A stretch of DNA of 22,160 nt. Source: Didymodactylos carnosus. Its lineage: Eukaryota; Rotifera; Eurotatoria; Philodinida; Philodinidae. Where the stretch lies: NCBI GenBank assembly GCA_905250885.1, contig CAJNOQ010002917.1:1-22160 (forward strand), written 5' to 3'. The notes under the pieces were generated by a model that saw nothing but the letters and a program-made list of their open reading frames with translations, did not search any database and was not told the origin of the DNA. Positions 1 to 10,854 of this stretch are shown here, in pieces; the stretch's first letter is position 1, and each line of letters starts with the position of its first letter. Made by a program: the position numbers and the translations under genes.

Positions 1-2407
1 CCAAAATGTGAAAAGTGATTTGAATCAAGAGATACTTTGCTGCCTGTCGATTCAGATAATACGCTCTTCAGAAAAAAAATTTGGACCGATTCTGTTCCCC
101 GTATAAAAAGTCGGTTTTGCGCTAATGCTTTTTCTAAGAAGAGGTTTCGTCATAAAAATTAATGGAATCAGAGAAAAAGTATTCCCAAGTAGGCAATCGA
201 CCATGGATGATCTGTTCGGACTAGTTTCAGCGACCGTGAAGTTCTAGAAAGTTTTCGAGTTTTCTACCGATTTCTGAGGTGTTGTCTGCGTCTAGAGAAC
301 ACCAATGATAATTTTTCTTCAGTAAATCTTTTCAAGATGTTGATCAAGAATTTTCAATAAGTAGAATCTTTACAGAACTTATACAGATTTTCAATTTCTG
401 CAAGACGTGGAAAATTAAAACTAAACGAAAGAGGCAGATAAGCACGGATCAGTGTTTTTAATGATTATAGTCGGACAAGCGCGAGCAAAACGGGTTTCTA
501 TTTTGAATAATGAATTTCCACTCGGTTTTCCACACTGAGAAAAATATATCCTACTTTGTTTTCCACTTTGCTTTTGAGAATTTTAATTTGGTCTTTTTTT
601 CAACTTTTTTGTGTTAGAAAAGACGTAAGCAAGCAAAGAATAAGCAGAGTCCGGAAGATAAATTTGTGATTAATCGATCATTTTCTTCATCTCAACAATC
701 TTAATTAGAAGGTCAAAATAAGGATTATAATCAGGTTGTACTACCTGGATTACCGGCACAATCGTTAGCTAATAACAACAATATTCTAGTTCCACTCTGA
801 AAAAAATTCCTATTAAAAACACTGGCACGGATGATCCAACGATTAGATCTGATTCATGTGTTTTTCCTTTCAAGATCAAATACACATGCACGTGCTTTCA
901 TCTTTGAGAGATAGGAGAAACAGGCAGGTGTGGAACACGACGAAAAAGATTGCATGACTCATGTTTTAATTTCTATATCAGTGTTCTTTCGCAATAGCCG
1001 TCTTCTCTAGTACAAAATTAAAAAAGGTTAAAAAATCAGAAAAAGGCCCCAAAATAAGAAAAAGCAGAGGACTTAGGAACTCTGTAAACACTTAGCAAAT
1101 GGGACATCTGTTTTTTTATAAAACAGATGATGACTTTCTGTTAAGCGAATCATTTTTTGAGAACGACGTGATAAAACGATAGAAAACATTTCAAAAGAAC
1201 TTATAATGCTCTCAGATGAAGCACCCAGTTTATTCTGCCTATATACTCAGCGGCATATATACAAAATATGCTTATTCACCAAAGTTTTATCCATTAATGC
1301 CACTTTTTTGGATTTCATATAATGCTTTTTTTTTACTTTGAGGTTAGCCATTTTGTGGTGCTGTTATTTGGAGCTAAAAGGAAACAATGTGGATGTCCCA
1401 TAAAAAAGTAAGGTAAACTTTTTGTGATTCGTCCAAGTGTTTGATCACGCTACCTCATTTTTTTTAACTTAAGTGGAACTTAGATCACACTTAAGTTAAG
1501 TTTCCTAACTTGATGAAACTGACCCAGGACACTTCCAAAAAAAGGATTTTTTAGTTATATTTCGTGGACTGAACAATTATGAAATCTTTAGTTCCATTGA
1601 CTTTAGTTTAGGGTCTTAAAAGTCGTTTGCAGATATAAGTTGCTAAAGTTGAGGGGCCAAGCGAGTACAGACGAGTGTTAACTTGTACTTACTTCACGTT
1701 GAATGAGTTTGTTCATTCTTGTCTTGTGCTGGGGTCCATGACCAGCTGCATGCATGCTGTTCTTTACCAAAAGAGTCCATGCTGGTGTATTCAATAACTT
1801 TAAAAGATTTATCGAACAAAGTGTATAATTTAGCTATGCAGTTTCGAAGCCATGTAAAGGAAGTGCTATACGGGCTAATGAAGAAAAAGAAAGAAAGAAA
1901 GAAAAAAAAGCAGTTATAGCAAATGTTATAAAAATAATAATAGGATCACTGCAACAATAAATAAAGAGAAATACTTGAAAGGGATACGACCATATTGTAC
2001 AACAAGCACTGGTGGACTGTGGGCAAGAAGCTAGCCTATACGTATGAAATGAAGATAAGACTTTTGCTTGATTTCTTGTAAATAACTGAAGAATAATCAT
2101 TAAAGAGTGAACGTGCTTTTCTTGTCTTACATGAATATCTAGCTTGATGAACAGACCATTTTTTGGGGGAAAATTTATTTTGTTTGGTCTAGATAGTTTA
2201 CATAAAAAAACGAGATATCTTATGATGTGTATTAGTTTCTGTACGAATTATTATTAAGTTTATTTTTTTGTTTTTGTTCAAGAAAAACAACTTTATGGAG
2301 ATAATTATTCGTTTTTGATAGTCGAACGATATCTATTGTTGCATTTCCGTTTTATTCATTTCACAAACTTTTTAAACGATGATTATTAACAAAAAAATGC
2401 CATCATA
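1..2407. other. Upstream non-coding region
   Basis: I find no convincing gene here. The open frames near 1719-2100 are short, lysine- or phenylalanine-rich, and have no family resemblance or splice structure. The stretch holds a 10-bp inverted pair ATGGGACATC (1099-1108) / GATGTCCCAT (1392-1401), about 300 bp apart, which could be the ends of a small MITE, and a 12-bp perfect hairpin at 1464-1499 (listed separately). A pyrimidine run ending TTCAAG near 2282 lies about 125 bp before the ZNRF start and could be a splice or trans-splice acceptor for its 5' UTR. Confidence 0.5.
1464..1525. repeat. Harbinger-like terminus with hairpin
   Basis: Arms TTAACTTAAGTG (1464-1475) and CACTTAAGTTAA (1488-1499) are perfect 12-bp inverse complements around a 12-nt loop. 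The block ends in GAAACTGACCC (1515-1525). Read in reverse complement, it begins GGGTCAGTTTC and later runs into ACTTAAGTTAAAAAAA. The Harbinger element at 18398 begins GGGGCCAGTTTC and also has ACTTAAGTTAAAAAAA further in. I infer a diverged terminus of a related non-autonomous element; its other end was not found. Confidence 0.35.
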
Positions 2408-2408
2408 A
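2397..2408 (+). promoter_or_regulatory. Three-codon uORF overlapping the ZNRF start
   Basis: ATG CCA TCA TAA runs from 2397 to 2408, and the last A of its stop is the first base of the ZNRF start codon (TAATG). A second short upstream frame beginning ATGGAG lies near 2293 and stops within eight codons. If the transcript begins upstream of 2397, translation of the main frame would need leaky scanning or reinitiation, so this could damp expression. The transcript start is not visible, so the role is inferred. Confidence 0.4.
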
Positions 2409-3510
2409 TGGGTACACGTTTATCTACTGGATCTCCGTCATCAGCACATGTCCGTAGTGGCAGTACAACACAAACAACAACCACAAGTAGTTCTTCGACA
2501 CATAATCGTGCACATCACCATGGAGGTACAAATCATTCAACAGCGGCAGTTGTTAGCAGCGGTCATAATACGAGTAGTGCCGCAGCAGTAGGGGGTCGAG
2601 CGAATGCACATTCACCATCCGCTGCATTTCGTTTGTTCAGCCGTTCAAGGACTACATCTTCTGGCACATCGTCTGTCATTGATCCATCATCATTTAACTC
2701 AAGTGTGTTACGCTATGTTGTTGGTTTAGATGCACATCCACAAGATTCAGACGCCAGTTCTGACGAGGAATCACCAAGAGCTACCAGAAGATTACATCAT
2801 TTCTTATTTGCTTTACGTGGTAAGTTAAATGGTATGTGTTCCATGAATGATTTTTAATTTGAAAAACATCAAATGCAAGATTAGATTATTTTATGCTTTC
2901 TTTGTAGACATACAATGTCCCGTATGCAGCAAGACTATTCCATCAGACACGTTTGATGTTCACATTTTACAGTGTTTATCGAAACCAAGAATTGATTATA
3001 ATGGTAAGAAACTGAAAACGGTCTAATATCTTTCTATTGGCCTTTTTCTTGTTTATTTGTAGAAGACGTGCTAACTGAAGATAAAGGTGAATGTGTTATA
3101 TGTCTGGAAGAATTAGAAACTGGACAAAAAATTGCACGATTGCCATGTCTATGCATTTATCATAAACAGTAGGTCATATTGATGTGGATTAGTTTTCCCA
3201 GTTAGAAAACTTAGTACACAAAGTTTTCTGCATTACTTCTACTCCTTTCTATTCAAAATAAAGGTAGTTTAAAATAATAGAAACACTAGAAAGATCAAAT
3301 TTCAACTACAAAAATAAATTCAAAAATAGAGTGAAAATCTCTGTTGCGATGAAAACATTTTGTCTTAGATCATTTAATAGTTTTGAACCGTATTGAAAGT
3401 GCAATATAATCATAGTAGACCAGTTGTTTATGTGTTTTTTTATATTTTTTAGCTGTATCGATGAATGGTTTCGCCGCAATCGGTGTTGCCCAGAACATCC
3501 AGGGGATTAA
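2408..3510 (+). CDS. ZNRF1/2-like RING E3 ubiquitin ligase (4 exons)
   Basis: Exons by eye: 2408-2819, 2908-3003, 3063-3168, 3453-3510, all with GT..AG introns (88, 59 and 284 bp) and phases that join to 223 aa plus TAA. The start MGTRLS fits an N-myristoylation signal (Gly2, Ser6), as in vertebrate ZNRF1/2. Residues ~7-110 are low-complexity Ser/Thr/His. A first zinc cluster has C141, C144, H156 and C160 (CPVCSK..HILQCLSKPR). The C-terminal RING has C180, C183, C198, C200, H203, C206, C217 and H220, with the family hallmarks ECVICLEEL, IARLPCLCIYHK, CIDEWF and a final CPEH in place of CPxC. Family knowledge: ZNRF proteins are membrane-anchored E3 ligases on endosomes and lysosomes, acting for example in neurons and on Na/K-ATPase. 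Length matches the 227-242 aa of the vertebrate proteins. ZNRF1 and ZNRF2 cannot be separated here, so no symbol is given. A 3-codon uORF ends at the start codon. Confidence 0.92.
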
Positions 3511-5743
3511 AATTATTAATATTTTGCTCATGTACGTATTTCCTGTTTTCCTGTTGTGTTGTTGAGCTTTTCTAAGAACAATGTGTGCAACTGCTGTTGA
3601 CAATTTACTTCATTTTTTTGTATCTATATGTAACAGCAATTTTTTACCACAAAACGCAGCAAGGACCATAGAAGTACACAATCCTTCTCCATAAAGCGCA
3701 TTGTTTTTTTTATATCAAACTCTCATACTAGTGGCGTTTAAAACGCTCGATTTTTTTTTTTTCTTTTTTGTATACAATACTCCTTGAGCAAGCGACTTTT
3801 AAATTTATGGACGTTGTTCTGCGTACTGTTTTCTCTCTTTGACCTTTATCCGTCCGAGAACTTGGGGTGGTAGAGAAGCGGAATATGGGCCAATTATTGT
3901 CTGTTTTTTGGGAGCTTTTAAAACAGATAGAGAGATGACTCTTAACTGTGATTTATATATATTTTTTTGTGTTGCTTGCTTTTCTTTTTTCCTAGTTCCA
4001 TATTCTTGTATACAGTGAAGAATATTGACGATTCTTTCTTAATGGACCTAAGTACCAATTGTCCTTTTTTTTTTTTGTGTATTATTATGCACGTCTTTCA
4101 TTCAGAAAAAACAAACACTACTTAAATTAATCTGTACCTGAGACTCGACAACAAACTGCAACTCGAGATAAAATGAGCTTTTTTTTTTGTATTTCTTATA
4201 TAAAACAGTGAATAATAATAAATACTATATATTTGGTTTTTTGACGAATATAGAATCTATTTTGTCTCCATTTATTTTTTTATTATATAATTCAACTTTC
4301 TTGTCACCAACTAGATGGAAATTATCCTATGAATAATATAGAAAAGTATGCTACATTAATTTCATGTGATCTCTTACATAAAGTTACCTATTGTAATCTG
4401 ACACCGGTATAACTAATAATTTTAAGTCTATTACGCTGCGATAAACTATCGAAAAAACCTAAGTATTATTTTCCTCTCTCTTATTTGTTCATCAAAACTG
4501 TATGTACTTCGTTGTTCTTATTTATCGCAAAAAATTAATGTAATTTCATATTTTTATTAAATTGTTTAGTTTTTTTGGAACAATAGCACTCTGTCAGCTA
4601 AAAATTTCATTCTGTGGATTTTTCAATTGTAGATTTTCCTTAAATCTAAACACCCGGGATTTTTACGAGCTGTCCGTCAGCGTTCTTCGGGTTTTCTTTG
4701 TTGCACTTTACATACATTGTAAAAAGACTTGCCGAACCTTTTTTTTCTCAATCTTCATGTACTCTTGTATATTTTTCACACTTTATTTGTGTCTTCATTA
4801 ATATATTTTCTTTTTCGGTTTTTGTATAATAATAAAAGCTAACGAACGATAAATAACAACTATCGCATTAATAAATGTTGAATAATTATCGCCTTCAAAT
4901 TACATTCAGAATGAGGTGTTAAATGCCCGAGCGGCGCTCGGAGAAGTATAGGACGACTTACGAGAAATTTTTGAAATTTTCAATTCTTCTACTTCCGGAA
5001 GAGGCATAACTCTCTTTTTCAGGTTATTTGATTTTTGATGCACTTGACACGAAAAGATAGACAAACTTTCAAGTTAAGTAGTTATACTTATGAACTTTCT
5101 TGTCCATCATTCTATTATGAGTAAAATCATATTTCAGAGAATCTAGATTTATATAAGATAATTTAACTCCCTCTTTGATTAATTGATTTATTTTGATATA
5201 TTATTTTAAGAAAATATGTTGCATTTGCTATTGTGCTTCCAGGAATCGAATAGAATAGTGTGTTTTTACATTTTTGACATATTTTTTTTTTTTACTTGAA
5301 AAAGCAGAATATAGTTGGTAGAATGAATGTTCTACCCAACATCAGTATGTTGAACTGTTAAATATTCCTCTTTTCTTAAGTTCTTATTGACTGCATGATG
5401 AGATGATTCGATTTTAATTGTTTAAGTTTATCGACAATATTTGTCTTACGCAAAACCCGAGGATTGATCTTAATAGAGTACTACTTTATGAAATAGTACC
5501 TGCGAGGAAACCATTACCGATGGATTTATCCCAATTTTGACTGGAAGATATATTATTTTAGTGTTGATCACGAATTTGATATTCATTTTCGTCCTTATGG
5601 CTTTCTTAGCTCAGTCTACTCTACTTTTATGGACATGTTGACAAAGTTATCTGCCTAGATTCTTAATCAAACGCAGTTTTTATTTTGTTACAAACTTTTG
5701 CACTAGCAATGTTTTTTTTTTCGTGCATCCATGGCTATGCCAG
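3511..5743. other. Intergenic, low-complexity AT-rich DNA
   Basis: This is the 3' flank of the ZNRF gene. I see no second gene. It has many T-runs, candidate AATAAA signals around 4210 and 4830, and a GC-rich 15-nt palindrome CCGAGCGGCGCTCGG at 4927-4941 that stands out from its surroundings. The open frames at 3370-3603 (minus) and 4562-4801 (plus) are Phe/Tyr-rich translations of A/T runs and are not supported as genes. The stretch 4960-5060, with tracts such as GAGGCATAACTC, looks like old interspersed-repeat sequence but has no visible ends. Confidence 0.4.
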
Positions 5744-5768
5744 AATAAACTGAACTGAACTGAACTGA
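5744..5768 (+). repeat. AATAAA plus (ACTGA)4: LINE-like 3' tail
   Basis: AATAAA is followed at once by four perfect copies of ACTGA (5749-5768). Short tandem repeats of 3-8 bp at the 3' end, just after a polyadenylation-like hexamer, are typical of several non-LTR retrotransposon clades such as CR1/L2. No reverse-transcriptase frame is recognisable upstream, so if this is a LINE copy it is heavily 5'-truncated. The family is inferred only from this tail. Confidence 0.45.
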
Positions 5769-6829
5769 GATCACCTCTCCGAAGGTCCATCCTTCACTTT
5801 CAGATAAAGAAATTCTGATACGGGCAGATTGTAGATCACATCGAGTTGGTCTGCAAATTTTTCTATATTCGTAATAGTGCGCTATCGCACAGAGCCCTTT
5901 TTTTTTTATAAAATTCGACTAACGCAGCGTTGCATCTATAATACATTCCCTTTCTAATGCTTAATCTTTAAACTAAATTTGATATATATTAAATTGTTAG
6001 CACAAGTTTATATCGTTTCTGAAAGAACGTACACACAATTGTGTGTGTATGTGTGTGTAAACCTATAATGTTATACAAGATCCAGTTCAAGTACAAGATT
6101 TGTAGATGAAAGACTTGCACATCAATAAAAAATCAACATCGACATTATCTTGTTAACGGTTTTCTCGTAAATATGCGCATAAGAAGAAAATGCAAGCTCT
6201 AAAAATATATTCTTTATTCTATATATAAAAAAGTCTACTCGTAAATAAACGGGATATAAAACAATAAAATTCTAGTTACTTTTCTATTTCTGAAGACAAA
6301 AATCTCCAACTTTTGCGGAACAAATCGTCTTAAAATTTCTATTACAACACTTTATATGCTTACATGTTTGTATTCACTTCATTTTTTTGGAAACGTAAGA
6401 TAAACTAGGACTTCACATTCACATCAAAACTTTCTATGCTTCTTTCACATATGACTTCATTATACTATCTGACTTTGACCTTTGTTCACTATCGAATGCT
6501 TCTTCTACATATATTCTTTATTTTCTTCATCATATATAAATTTTTTTATACTTTGAACTTGACTAGTTTTTTTTATTTTATAAATTGTATTTATAGTTTT
6601 GATTTATAGAGCTATTGACTTATAAAATATAAAACTAGAGCGATAAAATGGATAAAAAGCAGAAAAAATCTTGAAAAAATGGTAGAATTAATCTAGTATA
6701 TGAAAACTGGAAAAAAATAAAGAAGTAATGTTGATTTCCGAATATTGATTTTATTCGTAGTTTTGATTTCGGTTAATAAAATAAATTAAATCTTTTAATT
6801 AAATGGAAGGAAACACTAATTCCAGTCAA
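5769..6829. other. Intergenic, with AC/GT palindromic microsatellite
   Basis: No gene found. At 6031-6058 an (AC)n run meets a (GT)n run through AATT, giving a 16-nt perfect palindrome (ACACACAATTGTGTGT) that continues as GT repeats. The rest is AT-rich with many stops in all frames. Confidence 0.4.
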
Positions 6830-7003
6830 TTAACTTTTTAGTCGATATTACTTAGTCTTATAACTAATTTCTGACTTTTCACTAAAAGAATGCTGATTTT
6901 AACTGATCAAGTGCTGGGTGAAAGCTCATTGCGCCCCTCCAAAATAGCTTCTCTTGGTGAAAAGTCAGAAATGAGCTATAAGTAATGGAGACTGAAAAGT
7001 TAA
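6830..7003. mobile_element. TTAA-bounded hairpin MITE (piggyBac-like?)
   Basis: TTAA stands at both edges (6830-6833 and 7000-7003). The ends are inverted repeats: left arm 6830-6882 (TTAACTTTTTAGTC ... CTGACTTTTCAC) and right arm 6957-7003 (GTGAAAAGTCAG ... GACTGAAAAGTTAA). The arms pair over about 50 bp with scattered mismatches and a ~75-nt loop, so the whole element could fold back. Size, lack of coding capacity and TTAA borders fit a non-autonomous DNA transposon using a TTAA target, as piggyBac does. The termini do not show piggyBac's usual CCC start, so the superfamily is uncertain. Confidence 0.6.
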
Positions 7004-7278
7004 CTACGTGAAATCATTTTTGTCTCTTAATTAGAAAATTTATCAATCAGTATAAAACCTACTAATCCAATCAGAATCAATTTTTTTGCGAGATAAAAAA
7101 ACATTTGTTACATCCTACTATGATGTGAAATAGAGCGTAGCCGTTTGCACTTGACTGACGCCTTTCCTCTCAACTAATGGAGACATGTTTTACTAACAAT
7201 TTTGGATCGAACTATAAAGTACACAAAAAAAAGAGAAATTTATCAAGGTGAAGCATGATTTCCTAACGACCCACCCAA

Positions 7279-8052
7279 AGTGGGCATTTTTCTATAGAGC
7301 AGGCGGACATGTGATTTTTTAGTTAAAAAACAATTGTTTTCGCATAACATTGTTTAACTATGTCTCAAATATTAATATAATTAAAAAAGTCAAAGTCGAA
7401 AAACCGCTGAGACACTCACCCTAAATTTTTGTCAAAAATGTCTTTATTTGTAAAACTAACAAATGATACGCCATTCGACGCAGTTTCATGCGCTGATTCC
7501 AAATATGTCACTAGTTTTCAATAAAAGTGTTTTTGAGTCGAGAAAAATAGATTTTACTCCCCAAACCAAGGCTTTTTAGAAAATGCATATCAATGTCCAG
7601 TACAAAAACTGCATTCATAATGAATGCAGGACATGACCACGAACATTTTGGTAATTTGAGTTAGATTCGACCTGCGCTAACTTGCTCAATCTCATTATAT
7701 TCTAAGCACCTATACGAAACGAGGATTAGTTTGGAAGTTAATCTTTTTTCTCCTAGATTCTAGGACCAAAGTGGAAAATGTTTTCATTGATAGATAACTG
7801 AGCATGTCTAGATTCGGAATAGGCACTGTTTACAAATATAATTCGCCTTAATGAAATAAAAAAATGTTTTTTCTCCGAGGTCTCTATCATTTAGGCTAGT
7901 TTTTGCTCACACATTTTCCTAAAGCTGAGCATTTGAAACAAAGTTTTTTACATCATTAGATAACCCATAGATCGAACTATACGTGACAGTATTTGAACCT
8001 TGAAAAAGCTCACTTTTAATTTTTTCACCAATTGTCCGCCTGAATGCCCACT
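7279..8052. mobile_element. Non-autonomous TIR DNA transposon, ~0.77 kb
   Basis: The left end reads AGTGGGCA (7279-7286), then CAGGCGGACA (7300-7309). The right end reads TGTCCGCCTG (8033-8042), then TGCCCACT (8045-8052). These are inverse complements, with an extra 13 bp between the two blocks on the left. Pairing may continue weakly inward through A/T-rich sequence. No transposase frame is visible inside, so it is non-autonomous or decayed. No clear target-site duplication was found. The CAGTG-type end seen on the right suggests hAT or Tc1/mariner, but neither is established. A second copy of the right terminus lies at about 10801-10854. Confidence 0.6.
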
Positions 8053-8372
8053 GTGTCACGTGAGTATTATTTTGATTTTTGTTAAACTCATTCACGTCAG
8101 TCTGTATCAGTGTTATTTAAAATATCATTTTGCATTAGACACATTATTATTAGGCTAATGATAATATGATCATTAGAATGATGATACTCTATATATTTGG
8201 TAGATGATAGAAATAGATAAACATATTATTTTTTTGCATGGTTATTATTATCGTAGATCGAGAACAAATTTCATGTTTACCGTGATATGTGATTTTTACG
8301 AAAAAATGATTGAATAGGAAATATGGAATAAGGATAAAACACATTCAGTGATACATATGTCAATAATGATAA

Positions 8373-8424
8373 TAGAGCCGTAGAAAATAACTAATGTTAA
8401 CATTACTTATTTGCTGCGGCTCTA
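8373..8424. repeat. 52-bp near-perfect palindrome
   Basis: Two 26-nt half-sites meet with no spacer at GTTAAC. They begin TAGAGCCG and end CGGCTCTA. Only three symmetric base pairs are mismatched. This could be a cruciform-forming sequence, a minimal foldback or the apex of a larger element. Its ends do not continue as inverted repeats into the flanks. Confidence 0.75.
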
Positions 8425-8675
8425 ATATGACAAAAAAAAGATTTTATCAATGTGTCAAAACTACTTTGTATAAATTCAATGATAGTGAAATAAACGTCAG
8501 AGAAGTATCATCTGTTAGAAAAAAGTTGAGTGGGCTTTATATAGGGCTACCCACGTATGAATATATTTTATTATCTGTGTTATCCTCCAAGAACAATGTT
8601 GATTTTCTAGATATTAATCAAAGTAAATGTGTTTGTTCGAAATCTACCAGTATTAGTTTAAACTATTTCATTTAA
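8394..8675 (+). CDS. Short unrecognised ORF (93 codons)
   Basis: The frame opens with an ATG inside the 52-bp palindrome and runs 93 codons to TAA. It is not low-complexity: it has basic and cysteine residues (TKKRFYQCVKTTLYKF, then VRKKLSGLYIG) and no obvious domain, signal peptide or membrane segment. No splice sites are needed to read it. It lies between the TIR element and the LINE remnant, so it may be a piece of another mobile element. I do not recognise it, and it may be chance. Confidence 0.2.
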   Translation: MLTLLICCGSNMTKKRFYQCVKTTLYKFNDSEINVREVSSVRKKLSGLYIGLPTYEYILLSVLSSKNNVDFLDINQSKCVCSKSTSISLNYFI

Positions 8676-8752
8676 AAGAAGAAGTAATAACTAGTAATGA
8701 TCACAAGCGAGTGGGAGGCGTTTATAGTTTTGTTTAGGCAGGTAGAATACCG

Positions 8753-9500
8753 TTAAACTCGTCTTGTTTTATCGATAAAACAAACAACAGCATCATGAAC
8801 TTCTTTCATTTCATTCAGACTTAAAGGTTTTGCTAATAACAAAAGATCTAATGTTACTGTACCTAAGTGGTTAATGGAATCAAATAGAGCTTTCCTGTCT
8901 GTATTGTACCGCGAATAATGAAAAAAGTAATGGATCAAACTTTCTCTTCTGCCGCAAGCACACAATTCAGTAACACTGCTTTTTAAGATATTTTTCTCAT
9001 TTAAACATTGTTTTAGAGGGAGAAGATGAACTCTGCATCTTGTATAGGCTACCTCCAAACGTCGAGGAATATTCACACGCAAACATTTTCTTATATCACG
9101 ACTATTCTTTAACACATGAAAATAATCATTTAATTTTTGCTTGAAAAGATGTATCTTAAAAACTGAACTAATCGCAGTTGGAATTTTATTCCATTCCACT
9201 GGTAATATTGCAAAGAATTAGCAATCTACTTGTGAGGTTACGAATTGTATATTATCTTCTTTTGTCAACTCTTAGGTGATATGTACTCTTCTTTACACTC
9301 AGTTGTACATGGTTACGTAAATACTGGGAGGTAAGACCTCGCAGTATTCGGAAAAATAATAATAAACGCATTTGCAGGAAATGTTTTCGATTGGCTACCA
9401 GTACAAGTCATTCAAAACAAGATTTGTTGCTGTTCTGCTTATAGTACCTGTTACAAGTCGGGCTGCGCGTTTTTCCACACCATCAAGCTTTTGAAGGTTA
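8753..9500 (-). mobile_element. Decayed LINE: 3' end of reverse transcriptase ORF
   Basis: On the minus strand the upstream part (9500-9380) reads LQKLDGVEKRAARLVTG ... LNDLYW, the usual 'LQ..QNRAAR.I' segment after the RT palm of CR1/jockey-like LINEs, and then meets a stop in place of the expected Leu-Pro. After a short disordered stretch, an open frame of ~148 codons (9199-8753) begins MEWNKIPTAI and contains the C-terminal zinc-knuckle-like block CRVHLLPL ... LCACGRRESLIHYFFH, equivalent to the C.CG..E...H motif of these RTs. It ends at a TAA that is probably the true C-terminus. The endonuclease and main RT domains are missing, so this is a 5'-truncated, mutated copy. No poly-A tail or target duplication was seen at its 3' side. 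The clade is inferred. Confidence 0.75.
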
Positions 9501-10800
9501 TACTTTTTTTTACTGATTGATTGAAAACAAAGTTTTATGGTGGCCGAATTTTTTTAAACATAATAAAGGACCTTTAATTATCTTTATCAACTCGTCTACA
9601 TTTATGAGATGTATTGTCTCTGTTCAATTTTAATTTACCAATTCTTAAACTAAATTGAATTGCATATTTTGGAAAATCCGAGTCTAGTTGTACTGATAAC
9701 TCTGACTACATAAAAGATATTTTATCAATGTATAGTTTTAAACGTAAATTAGACTAAGAAAAAACGAATACTTTACACTTTTAGCCACAAACTGCTTATG
9801 AATAAGCGACAATGTTTTCGTCTAAAAATGAAAAGCTTCTTTCTTCGCAAACAGAATAGATTAAGCATGTAAATAGGAACGTAGATATCATATTTTGTAT
9901 GATTTCATTTTATTATCCATTCTATTTCCATTTTTAATTTTAGCTCTTCTTTGGGTCCATACCGACCTAATTCTAGAAATTCTATGATAACATGAATAAC
10001 AAATATTTAATAACTATTTGTTTCCAGTTTCTCAGCTAGACAATACACAGTGGACAATTTTCAATAGGCACGCGGAAATTTGTTTCAGAGCGATTTGTTG
10101 AACCGAAAAATTTGTTTTTAATAGGTTTTCGTGCGCGCTCTTTCTTATGGCATCCGTATCTCAGCTAAAATCTGGTTTTGTGGTGGTTTTCCAGAGATCC
10201 AGTCTCTTGGAAACCTTCAAAAAACCACTTTGAAAGTTTTTCAACAACACGATTAGATTCGTTATGGCCGAAAACCTATAGAAAACTGGTGAGAAAACGT
10301 GAAAAAAAACCAGGGACGATAAAAATCGATAAAAACGATAAAAATCCAGGGTTTTTGTAAAATCGACAACTTTGTCCAGAAATGTTTGGGCAAGTTTGGG
10401 CATTCCATCTAGACGTGCCATATACAGAGGAACAATTGCTGAAAGTTTCATTAAAAACTGAGCTTGGATATAGATGGTATGCCCACTTTACTGGGCGCAT
10501 GTTTCCGAAAGACATCTCATGCAGATAAAAATCATGTTCTTTCCTTTTCGCAAACCCGTTCGGATAAAAATTTTTTATGAATCAATAGCCCAAGTGCGCA
10601 GCTTTCAGAATATATATGTTACAATTTTAAAGTGACTGCCTATTTAACAAGAGAAAACGATTTTCGTCGAGTTGTAGCAAAAATTGCAAAAAATTGGGAC
10701 TTACTCATCTCGACCACTTAAAGCATTTGGATCAAATATTTTTCACCATTAAATTGGCCATTGGCTAGTGTATATAAAACACTATTTAAATCATTAAAAA
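9501..10800. other. Intergenic, repeat-derived, no gene found
   Basis: Sequence up to ~9590 may still belong to the decayed LINE. At 10300-10350 there is a small direct repeat of the type (C)GATAAAAA. Around 10475-10500 GCCCA and TGGGC face each other (GCCCACTTTACTGGGC), which could be abutting ends of two TIR elements. The overlapping open frames at 10161-10515 on both strands mirror each other and have no family resemblance. Confidence 0.35.
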
Positions 10801-10854
10801 AGTAGCTTTCGTTTTTTCACCTAATTTCCATGTGATTGCCCCCACTGTGCAGTA
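10801..10854. mobile_element. Right terminus of the 7279-8052 TIR family
   Basis: The sequence TTTTTTCACC, then an AATT-type tract, then TTGCCCCCACTGTG matches the right end at 8021-8055 (TTTTTTCACC ... ATGCCCACTGTG) with a few differences. I infer a second, diverged copy in the same orientation. Its left end may be the TGGGCGCAT block near 10490, giving an element of about 0.37 kb, but that pairing is weak. Confidence 0.4.

Noticed and set aside
1719-2100. Short ORFs upstream of the ZNRF gene
   Set aside because: Low-complexity lysine or phenylalanine tails and no splice or family evidence.
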